From: Lewinellaceae bacterium | Lineage (GTDB): Bacteria > Bacteroidota > Bacteroidia > Chitinophagales > Saprospiraceae | NCBI GenBank assembly: GCA_020636095.1 | Contig: JACJYN010000002.1 | Coordinates: 1,116,001-1,180,000, forward strand | Direction of reading: 5' to 3' | DNA length: 64,000 nt | Shown: piece after piece, positions 50,235-57,471 of the stretch | Layout of the letters: the number at the start of each line of letters is the position of its first letter | How positions within the stretch are numbered: position 1 is the stretch's first letter | Notes under the pieces: model-generated | Seen by the model: the letters and a program-made list of their open reading frames with translations, nothing else | Database searches by the model: none | What the model was told of the DNA's origin: nothing | Position numbers and translations under genes: made by a program

Positions 50235-53200
50235 TTACTCCCTAACCACTTCCCTCACCCATACCCCTTCCTCACCCTGCAAGCGGATGAGGTACATGCC
50301 CTTCGGAAAAGTTTCCAGGTTGAGCGAACGCTGCATAGCATGCCCATCGTGGCGGAATCGCTGATCCTGCAGCACCTGTCCGGTGAGGCTAAGCACCTGT
50401 AGCCGAAGTTCCTGGGCGCGGAAGCCATCCAACTCCACCACTACCTTCCCTGGCGTGGGATTGGGGTAGGCGCTAAAGCGGCGCGGTTGCGTGAGATGCT
50501 CATTGCCTACCGTCATTGGCATAATAAAATCGAAAGTGATGCTGCTTCCAAATTCGCTTTCAAAACTTCTCAACGGTAACTGAATGACCTCATTGAAATA
50601 CCGTTTGAAGCTGGCCTGGCCGTTGCCCCGGATATCGCCTATTGCGTCCCAGTACCAATAGTAGAGGCCGTCGCCGGCATCATCTTCGATGTGCAAGGTG
50701 TAACAACCCGGCGGCAGGTCGATATCATCGACGTAGAGGGTACTGTTCTGCATATTGTCACGGGAGAGCACCACCTCGCCCACAGCATTACGGAAGGTGT
50801 ATCTATTTTCGCTGGCCCGCAGATTGGTGCGGAAGTGGAACTGTAGGCGTTCTACCTCAAAGAGGATTGGTTTCGTAAATTCAGAATAGGCCGTGTTGTT
50901 CGGGCTGTAGGCGTCGGCCTGCCCGTTCACCTCCAGGATGTTTACCTGGAAGACACCCACTTCTTCCACTGTATTCCAGAAGTCCATCCCCGGAGAAGGT
51001 AGCTCGACAATGGCCGTATCCAGGAAAGACAGGCTGCCCGTCCATTCGTAGTTCAGGGCAGGGCCGCCCTGCAAGCGATATTCCAGCACCAGGCTGGTAA
51101 TAATGGTAGCCCCTGTATTTTTCACCACCACCATCGGCCGGTTGCAGGCTGGGTTGAGGCGGGCAAATTCCACTCTTCCACTCGGCCGCATAATGCTCTC
51201 GATAGCGGCGTCGAGCTCAAAGTTCGGCGGGCCATAAGAGACCAGCTGGGTGGAAACCAGGTAGTTGGCGCTACTGAGAAAAGGGCCATTCAGGCCGTAG
51301 TCTATCTCCACACTACCGCCCGGGGCGGCCATATCCGTAATTTCAAATTCGTGCACTTCAGTAGGGTCACCCGGGCACCAGCCGGCGCGGTTGAACAGCC
51401 AGGTGCCGCCCTGCGGGTAAATGGGAATATCCCCGCACTCCTTCCACACCTCAAAGGGGAATTCCTGTTCCCCGCCGTTCAGATTGATGTAGTGTTCACG
51501 GGGGGTAAACTCCCCGTTCTGCTCATGGCCGGTGATAGACGCACGGATCTTATAACCAGCGGCATCAGCACGCAAGGCTACCTGCCGGGGTTCGAAGAAA
51601 CGGTCGTCCTGGATCTGGTCAAACCAGCCGCGACGGAAGGGCCAGATATTTTGAATACCCAACACATCGCGCGGAGGCGTTCCTTTTATAAAATAGAACC
51701 GGATGTCGAGTTCCTCCTGGTACTGGCCGCCTAATTCCACCGAAAGAAACTTTTCCCCCCGCAGGACGGGCGCGTAGTCCGTCACATCAAACCAAAAGGT
51801 TTTACCCTGGGCGCCCAGGCTCAGGCCATTGCCGTAAGGAGTGACCAGGGAAAGCAATTCGAACTTAGCCTCCTGTTTTTGATAATAGGCCAGCGTACCC
51901 GGCATGATGCTCCCTTCAGCAACGACGGGATAGGTTTCCAGAAGGTTGCCCTGCTCATCGAGCAGCAGTTGGGCCGTGGCCCACCAGCTGAGCTGAGTGT
52001 CGAGTGCCACCAAAGCGTTGTTGCCGTCTACCCCATACCGGATGATGACATAAGGGGCGTTTTGGATGGAATCCACCACCGTACTCGTCACTTCTATGGG
52101 ATCTTCGGCATAGCTGCCGGCGAAAAAGGTGAGGGCGGGCCGTTCAAAGCTGGAGAAAAAACCTTTAAAGAGCGCCGCTCCCCGGTGGCTCCTGCGGGGA
52201 GGAGCGCTGAAGAGGCGGGCGTCGTGGCCATTGGGAGATGCATCGATGGCGGTTGTGCCAGAGGCTTCATCCAATTTGTAATAAGCTGCCAGCTCGCTCC
52301 ATTCCGGGTGAGCGGGGCTCAGGGTACGGAACATCCAGCTTTGGATATCCTGCTCGCTGAGCGCTTTTTTCCAGATGCGAAACTCATCGATAGCGCCGTA
52401 ATAGTTATTGCCGGAAAGCACGGCGCTGCCGATGGTGAAATCCTGAATATCGATAGGCTTCGTTTTGCCGGCGCCACTGTGCCAGAGCTGGCCGTTGAGG
52501 AACATCCTCATCTCACCGGTAGCGGCATTTTTGGTAAAGGCCCAATGGTTCCACTTGCCGGCAAAGTCTTCCGGGTTGGCATCTTTCTCGATACGGTCGT
52601 AGCCGCCGCCGTCATTGCCGCAATCCCAGTATACCCGGCTATTGCTCCAGGGCAGGTGTACGTTGATCTGCCGCTGGTTGCTGGCGTCGCTGCCTTCAAA
52701 GATAGAGGAATTGACGGGCAGGTTATTGGGGTCGCCGTAGCACCAGAAAGAAACGGTGATCTCCTGGTTGATTTCTTCAAAAGCGGCCGCCGGGGGCTTC
52801 GCGGCGCCGTAGCCGTTGAACTCCAGATAGCGGTCGGCGCCAGTAACCGTTGCCTGGCTGGGAAAAGAAGCCTGGTTATTGGCAAGCATCACCGGCTGGC
52901 CACCGGCAGGATTGGTATAGCTGAGTTCCAGCAGTAAATTAGAAGTTCCATCCCAATCGAAAGGCCGGATAGGGATCACATTGAAACCAGGACTGAAGCT
53001 GGTATTGCGGAAATATACTTCCGTGAAACCGTCCGGAGCGGGTGGCGTTTCGGCGGAGAGCGCAGTAAGGCCGGTTGGTTTCAGGCGGATACGCAGGAAG
53101 GCGGCCCCGTCGCCGGCTTCCAGTACCTGAAACCCGAGTTGGGTCAGTGGATTGCCCTGCGCGGCGATCAACTGCAATTCTTCGGCTGTATACAGGAAGA

Positions 53201-53711
53201 GCATCCTGCCGGTTGGGTTGCCCAGGGTGATGGGGATGCCAAAATCGGAAGGCAATATTGCCTGCTCATTTTCCCCGGCAGCAGCGCCGTAGAGCAGATC
53301 GTATTGATCATATTGCCGGTAGGTGTAAGTGGGTTGTCCCGTATATGGGAAAACATCTCCGGTGTAGCCAGGTATGACATAGTCCGGGTGGATAATGCGG
53401 GTGGAATCCACCATAGAAGGGTCGGTAATAAAGGTATTACAGCTGTAGTCCCACTCCCGACAGCCCACGTTGCCGCTGCCCACGGCGTTGTCATGGCAGC
53501 GCATATTGTAGCGCATGAGGATTTTTTCGTATTGAGCGCCCGGCTCATCTGGAAACAGGTAAAACCCCGAGCGGTTGTCAGATTGCCAGGTGAGGGTTTG
53601 TACGATGGTGGTGTCCTGAGCGGAGAGCCCGGGAGTGAGGAGGGTGAGGAGGAGGGTGAGGGTGAGGTTGAGGGTGGAGAAGAGTGTCAGTTGCTTTTTC
53701 GTTGCGGCCAT
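50235..53711 (-). CDS. T9SS-exported PNGase F-like/LamG protein
   Basis: 1158 residues from ATG 53711 (MAATKKQLTLFSTLNLTL), a long hydrophobic signal (LTLLLTLLTPGLSAQ). Early residues (about 72-91, RCHDNAVGSGNVGCREWDYS) and NTFITDPSMVD...HPDYVIPGYTG match the N-terminal domain of peptide-N-glycosidase F-like Bacteroidota proteins. A LamG/concanavalin module lies further on (about 285-470: TVSFWCYGDPNN, WNHWAFTKNAATGEMRMFLNG, GAIDEFRIWKKALSEQDIQSW). Then come jelly-roll-type segments and the T9SS module (FSAYPNPTPGKVVVELDG to the end). Whether PNGase activity is retained is unknown. Upstream in-frame codons are ignored because they precede the signal peptide. Confidence 0.86.
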   Translation of the reverse strand: MAATKKQLTLFSTLNLTLTLLLTLLTPGLSAQDTTIVQTLTWQSDNRSGFYLFPDEPGAQYEKILMRYNMRCHDNAVGSGNVGCREWDYSCNTFITDPSMVDSTRIIHPDYVIPGYTGDVFPYTGQPTYTYRQYDQYDLLYGAAAGENEQAILPSDFGIPITLGNPTGRMLFLYTAEELQLIAAQGNPLTQLGFQVLEAGDGAAFLRIRLKPTGLTALSAETPPAPDGFTEVYFRNTSFSPGFNVIPIRPFDWDGTSNLLLELSYTNPAGGQPVMLANNQASFPSQATVTGADRYLEFNGYGAAKPPAAAFEEINQEITVSFWCYGDPNNLPVNSSIFEGSDASNQRQINVHLPWSNSRVYWDCGNDGGGYDRIEKDANPEDFAGKWNHWAFTKNAATGEMRMFLNGQLWHSGAGKTKPIDIQDFTIGSAVLSGNNYYGAIDEFRIWKKALSEQDIQSWMFRTLSPAHPEWSELAAYYKLDEASGTTAIDASPNGHDARLFSAPPRRSHRGAALFKGFFSSFERPALTFFAGSYAEDPIEVTSTVVDSIQNAPYVIIRYGVDGNNALVALDTQLSWWATAQLLLDEQGNLLETYPVVAEGSIMPGTLAYYQKQEAKFELLSLVTPYGNGLSLGAQGKTFWFDVTDYAPVLRGEKFLSVELGGQYQEELDIRFYFIKGTPPRDVLGIQNIWPFRRGWFDQIQDDRFFEPRQVALRADAAGYKIRASITGHEQNGEFTPREHYINLNGGEQEFPFEVWKECGDIPIYPQGGTWLFNRAGWCPGDPTEVHEFEITDMAAPGGSVEIDYGLNGPFLSSANYLVSTQLVSYGPPNFELDAAIESIMRPSGRVEFARLNPACNRPMVVVKNTGATIITSLVLEYRLQGGPALNYEWTGSLSFLDTAIVELPSPGMDFWNTVEEVGVFQVNILEVNGQADAYSPNNTAYSEFTKPILFEVERLQFHFRTNLRASENRYTFRNAVGEVVLSRDNMQNSTLYVDDIDLPPGCYTLHIEDDAGDGLYYWYWDAIGDIRGNGQASFKRYFNEVIQLPLRSFESEFGSSITFDFIMPMTVGNEHLTQPRRFSAYPNPTPGKVVVELDGFRAQELRLQVLSLTGQVLQDQRFRHDGHAMQRSLNLETFPKGMYLIRLQGEEGVWVREVVRE

Positions 53712-53807
53712 TGGATGATAGTTTTTGCGAAAATAGTTAAAACGGGACAGTATTTGAGTTAGAGAGACAGGATTTGCGGGATGATCAGGATTTTTTATTG
53801 TCAGATA

Positions 53808-53959
53808 GTAACTATTCAGCATCGCGGTGATTTGACCCCTCAAGCAAAATTTTGTAAGCCGCCCTTCCCCTTCCAAGGGGAATGAGAAGGGGTTCCAGCG
53901 GGAAAAAGTCTACAAAATTTTGCGTCAGGCGTATTTCAGACCCCATGCTGAATAGTAAC
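53808..53959. mobile_element. MITE copy 2 (152 bp), 8-bp target duplication
   Basis: Inverted relative to copy 1 and nearly identical to it (CACCGC here against CACCAC there; a second difference lies in a terminal repeat). The ends GTAACTATTCAGCAT and ATGCTGAATAGTAAC are perfect 15-bp inverted repeats. It is flanked by a perfect 8-bp duplication GTCAGATA (53800-53807, 53960-53967). It has the same inner GCAAAATTTTGTA stem and TTCCCCTT hairpin. It lies upstream of the PNGase F-like gene, in a zone with gene remnants. Confidence 0.93.
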
Positions 53960-54056
53960 GTCAGATATAACTAACCCCCTGAAAGGAGGAGAGCCGCCAA
54001 TTTTCAGGAAATCAGTAATTTAGCCCCCTGCAACTAACCTCATACATTCTATTGAA

Positions 54057-54423
54057 ATGAAGAACCCAACGCTTCTGCTGCTTTTATTACAAGTTGTTCA
54101 TCAGCTGGAGCGACAAACGTTTGTACCTCAGCCCCCGGAATGTAGAGCCCCCGCAACTGCCGAAAGCGTTGCTCAAGATCGGTTACGAGGATGGAGCCGT
54201 GCGCATTCTAACTGTCTATCAAAAACTCGCACAGGCCAATGACAGGGTCGAACCAGGAGATGAGGTCATAGGAATAAATGGAGCCACAACGGAGAGAATA
54301 TCCCTCGAAGAGTACTGTGCGCGCCGGACAAGCGTTTGGGAGGAGTTGCAACTGAAAATCAGGAAGAAAGAAAGTGAGGAAATTATGGAAATAAACTTCA
54401 ACAGGAATGAGGTGGAGTGGTAG
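54057..54423 (+). pseudogene. Remnant of a retropepsin/PDZ aspartyl-protease-type gene
   Basis: The ATG at 54057 starts a signal-like MKNPTLLLLLLQ, but the matching downstream sequence is in the next frame: FISWSDKRLYLSPRN, then a PDZ domain (LKIGYEDGAVRILTVYQ, RVEPGDEVIGINGATTERIS, WEELQLKIRKKESEEIMEIN) ending at 54423. Bacteroidota have secreted aspartyl (retropepsin-like) proteases with this order: signal, protease, then PDZ. Here almost the whole protease part is missing and the frame is broken, so it is a decayed gene. Confidence 0.6.
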
Positions 54424-54529
54424 GGTACTTGGTTTCTCACCCGCTGGCCGGAGGAACCTATGTAATAAAGCCAAGGCATTTCCGTTGAAAAATTGACACA
54501 AATCCAGGGCATTTCATCAAAAAACCGAC

Positions 54530-54706
54530 ATGGCCATGCCAAAACGCATCCATTGCAAAACTCGTTACACCAAACTGCCGGAAGGTGCTGTGCTGGCCAC
54601 CCGTGGCAGCCGCTGGGGAAACCCTTTCCGCCTGGTGGAACACGGCGGGGAATATACTCGGGAAGAAAGCGTACGCCTGTACCGGGGTTTATTTTTGCAT
54701 TCAAGC
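54530..54706 (+). pseudogene. Truncated DUF4326-like gene
   Basis: MAMPKRIHCKTRYTKLPEGA then VLATRGSRWGNPFRLVEHG and YTREESVRLYRGLF match the GS-W-GNPF core of DUF4326. At about 54706 similarity stops and the frame runs on antisense through the 3' end of the next gene (54701-55357), which is clearly real. The 3' half of the domain has therefore been lost, probably by a deletion joining the two genes. Confidence 0.5.
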
Positions 54707-55357
54707 ACTTGCCTGGCCTTCTACCTCCCTGAAAAACGTACTCGTAATCCCCGCAATGCACAAAGCGGCAACCAGCCCTCCGGCAACGCCCGTCAGCAGG
54801 AATACGCTCAACTGGCTTTCAAATACCAAACCCAGCAAGGTGATGGCGAACATACCCAGCGCCCAGCCAAAAACGTTCATGCCGATCCAGGACGACGCCT
54901 TTTCCCGGTGTTTTCTCAGTTCCAGCCACTGCGCAAACCCGATGAGGCCACCCAGGGTAGCCCCGAAAATGATAGAGCCATACATTGCTGTAAATGTCGG
55001 AATACCAAAAGGCGGGATCACTTGATGAATGGCGTTCTGCCCGGTATAGGAAAACGACGGTACGATGGCCAGTATCCACCCTGCGATAAAAGCGATAACA
55101 GTATTGCCCCACCACCCTATCCAGGATAGATCAGCATACCGGCGCTTCAGCGCCCGCCACTGAAACCACGCCAGAATGGTGCCGGCAATCAGCCCGCCGG
55201 CCAGGGCGACTCCCAGCCCGCCGACCTTTTCAACTGCGGTGCCGGGCTGCCCGAGCAGTTGGCTTTCCATCGTCAGGATGCCTGCGGCAACGGCTATTCC
55301 TAAAAATATCCCCAATGCATCATTTAAAATCCAGTTGATCCGGTAAGAGCTTTTCAT
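54701..55357 (-). CDS. Multi-pass membrane protein of unknown function
   Basis: 218 residues, six predicted membrane segments (from about 10, 48, 85, 128, 160 and 185), rich in Gly and with two similar halves (AGTILAWFQWRALKRRYADLSWIGW and GGLIGFAQWLELRKHREKASSWIGMNVFGW), an internal repeat with the pattern G...Q...LR.....A..W. No enzymatic motif. The ATG at 55357 (MKSSYRINWIL) is the natural start. The 3' end overlaps the truncated DUF4326 fragment on the other strand. Found alone in the minus direction. Confidence 0.75.
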   Translation of the reverse strand: MKSSYRINWILNDALGIFLGIAVAAGILTMESQLLGQPGTAVEKVGGLGVALAGGLIAGTILAWFQWRALKRRYADLSWIGWWGNTVIAFIAGWILAIVPSFSYTGQNAIHQVIPPFGIPTFTAMYGSIIFGATLGGLIGFAQWLELRKHREKASSWIGMNVFGWALGMFAITLLGLVFESQLSVFLLTGVAGGLVAALCIAGITSTFFREVEGQASA

Positions 55358-55463
55358 GATTTTTGTTTGTTTGTTTTTTATAAAAGGATGGGAAGGGGGG
55401 GGATGTTCGCAGGGAGCATAGATATAATATCATCAACTACACGAGTGCACATATCACCTATCC

Positions 55464-56081
55464 CTACCGCCGCAATACCTTAAACGCCATGCCCCTGCCA
55501 TACTTCTGCATGATCGCCAGGTTGATCCATGCCATGGCAAACGACTCGATGAGGGCTACCTTGTCGTCGCCTCCAAAATCGTACACTTCTCCGAAACCGG
55601 CATCTTTCGCCAACTGTTCCGCCAGGGCTTTGGCCTCCTTATTGCCGCCCGCCAGGAACATATCTGCTTTTTCGCCATCATAGTCCGGATTTTCCATATT
55701 CTCGAAGCCGGTGGTGTTGAAACACTTGACGACGCTTTTGGCGTTGGTGAGCGCCTTGAAGGCTTCAAGTCCATTGTCATACCCCTCCGGCTTTTTGAAC
55801 ACCGAATTGGTCGCGTCGATGATGATGCTGTTGCTCACGTCGCCGATCTCTTCAGCGATGCCGGGGATGGCGTCGGGTGGGGTAGCCACCAGAATGGCGC
55901 CCGCTCCGCGTACGCAGTGCTTAACCTCCGTAGCACTCACTCCATTGGCGCCCTGAATGAGGTCTATGACTTTATCCGATTTCGGGTCGCGCGCTCCAAT
56001 CACGCAGAGATGGCCGGCCTGCGCCCAGCGCTTGGCCAGTGCGCCGCCAACGTTGCCGTGGCCGATGATGGCTATTTTCAT
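55464..56081 (-). CDS. NADPH-dependent F420-reductase-like oxidoreductase
   Basis: 205 residues with an N-terminal Rossmann motif MKIAIIGHGNVGGALAKRW and the second half of the Npd/F420-reductase-like family (GARDPKSDKV; GAILVATPPDAIPGIAEE; IIDATNSVFK; VKCFNTTGFENMENPDY; ADMFLAGGNKEAK; ESFAMAWINLAIM). Such proteins bind NADP; most Bacteroidota members have no F420, so the true substrate is unknown. The cluster neighbours give no hint. The ATG at 56081 is unambiguous. A T-rich stretch follows 20-30 bp upstream. Confidence 0.88.
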   Translation of the reverse strand: MKIAIIGHGNVGGALAKRWAQAGHLCVIGARDPKSDKVIDLIQGANGVSATEVKHCVRGAGAILVATPPDAIPGIAEEIGDVSNSIIIDATNSVFKKPEGYDNGLEAFKALTNAKSVVKCFNTTGFENMENPDYDGEKADMFLAGGNKEAKALAEQLAKDAGFGEVYDFGGDDKVALIESFAMAWINLAIMQKYGRGMAFKVLRR

Positions 56082-56240
56082 AAGTGTGTGTTTTTTCCGT
56101 TAAAAGGTCTTTTTATATAAGGTGAAAGGTAAGAGGATTGTTTGCAGCAAGCTGCCGTTATACGGCAATTCCTTCTCCGGCCAGAAGGCCAGAGAATATC
56201 GGCCCCCTACAGCTATGCAAAACGATCAAGAATAATCACA

Positions 56241-56295
56241 TTTTTTGCGATCACATTCGCAAAAAAAACGTTATTTTTGCGAATATGATCGCAAA
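56241..56295 (+). promoter_or_regulatory. Two operator-like dyads around the AAA_14 ATPase start
   Basis: Dyad 1: TTTTTTGCGA-N6-TCGCAAAAAA (56241-56266), perfect 10-bp arms. Dyad 2: TTTGCGA-N6-TCGCAAA (56276-56295), perfect 7-bp arms, covering the ATG at 56285. Centres are 32 bp apart, three helical turns. A full -7 box TATTTTTG (56272-56279) lies between them, so transcription would start about at the ATG, giving a leaderless mRNA with the operator across the promoter. This is inferred. Confidence 0.65.
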
Positions 56296-57430
56296 GGATA
56301 GTTATATCGAACGGAAACTCAGTCCTATTATTCAGGAAAAGCTGTTTACGGGAAAAGCTATTCTGCTGATGGGCGCCCGGCAAACAGGGAAGACCACTTT
56401 GTTGAAATTTTTGTTTTCCGGCCGCCGTGATCTGTTATGGCTGAACGGAGACGACCCGGAAACCCGCCTTTTATTGGAAAATGTGAGCGTTAGCCGCTGG
56501 AAACGCCTGATCGGAAAGCAAAAACTCGTAATCATCGACGAAGCACAGCGCATTAAAAATATCGGCCTGAAGCTGAAACTGGTCACAGATGAGCTACCGG
56601 AGGTACAGGTAATTGCTACGGGATCTTCCTCCTTCGAGTTGGCCAATCAGATTAATGAACCGCTGACCGGCCGAAAGTGGGAATACCGCATTTTTCCCAT
56701 CTCCTTTTCGGAAATGGTTGCCTACCACGGCTGGTTGGAAGAAAAACGGGCGCTGCCGCACCGGATGGTGTTCGGCTATTATCCTGAGGTGATCCACGCT
56801 GCTTCCAATGAAAAAGAAATACTGACGCTGCTGACGGATAGCTACCTGTACCGGGATGTGCTGACCCTGGAAAAGATCAAGAAGCCCGAAAAGCTGGTGA
56901 AACTCCTGCAGGCATTGGCCTACCAGTTGGGGCAGGAGGTTTCCTACCACGAGCTGGGCCAGATTGTCGATCTGGATAACCAGACGGTCGAAAAGTATAT
57001 CGATTTACTGGAGAAGAGTTACGTCATTTTCCGGCTCCAACCGCTGAGCCGCAACCTGCGCAAAGAGCTCAAAACGAAACGAAAAATCTATTTTTACGAT
57101 AATGGCGTGCGCAATGCCGTAATCGCCAAGTTGCAACCGCTGGAACTCCGCCAGGATAAAGGCCCTTTGTGGGAAAACTTCCTCCTGAGCGAACGCCTCA
57201 AACACCTGCACTACGGCGGCATCCTGGCCAACCGCTTCTTCTGGCGCACACAGGACCAGCAGGAAATCGACTATGTGGAAGAACGGGACGGCTTTTTTTA
57301 TGCCTACGAATTTAAGTGGAACCCCAGGAAAAAGGCGCGTTTTTCTACTACGTTTACCGGGAATTACCCGGTAAAGTCTGCTGAGATGGTTACGCCTGAA
57401 GATTTTGAGGCTTTTTTGGGGGTGGAGTAA
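56285..57430 (+). CDS. AAA_14/DUF4143-type ATPase
   Basis: 381 residues, start MIAKDSYIERKLSPIIQEKL at 56285; upstream codons are excluded by the promoter position. Walker A GARQTGKTTLL (30-40), Walker B KLVIIDEAQRIKNIGL, and sensor-like VIATGSSSFELANQIN, then a C-terminal DUF4143 nuclease-like region with FWRTQDQQEIDYVEERDGFF and AYEFKWNP (an E-x-D-Y then E-F-K pattern resembling PD-(D/E)XK active sites). The family is widespread in bacteria and archaea, function unclear, often near mobile or defence genes. Two dyads with TTTGCGA half-sites overlap its promoter and start, suggesting autoregulation or control by a dedicated repressor. Confidence 0.9.
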   Translation: MIAKDSYIERKLSPIIQEKLFTGKAILLMGARQTGKTTLLKFLFSGRRDLLWLNGDDPETRLLLENVSVSRWKRLIGKQKLVIIDEAQRIKNIGLKLKLVTDELPEVQVIATGSSSFELANQINEPLTGRKWEYRIFPISFSEMVAYHGWLEEKRALPHRMVFGYYPEVIHAASNEKEILTLLTDSYLYRDVLTLEKIKKPEKLVKLLQALAYQLGQEVSYHELGQIVDLDNQTVEKYIDLLEKSYVIFRLQPLSRNLRKELKTKRKIYFYDNGVRNAVIAKLQPLELRQDKGPLWENFLLSERLKHLHYGGILANRFFWRTQDQQEIDYVEERDGFFYAYEFKWNPRKKARFSTTFTGNYPVKSAEMVTPEDFEAFLGVE

Positions 57431-57471
57431 GGGAGCGTACATTTCAGGACACTCGATTTCGATGCAATACT

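Noticed and set aside
51879..52937. 352-aa plus-strand frame
   Set aside because: Antisense to the PNGase F-like protein and without recognisable domains.
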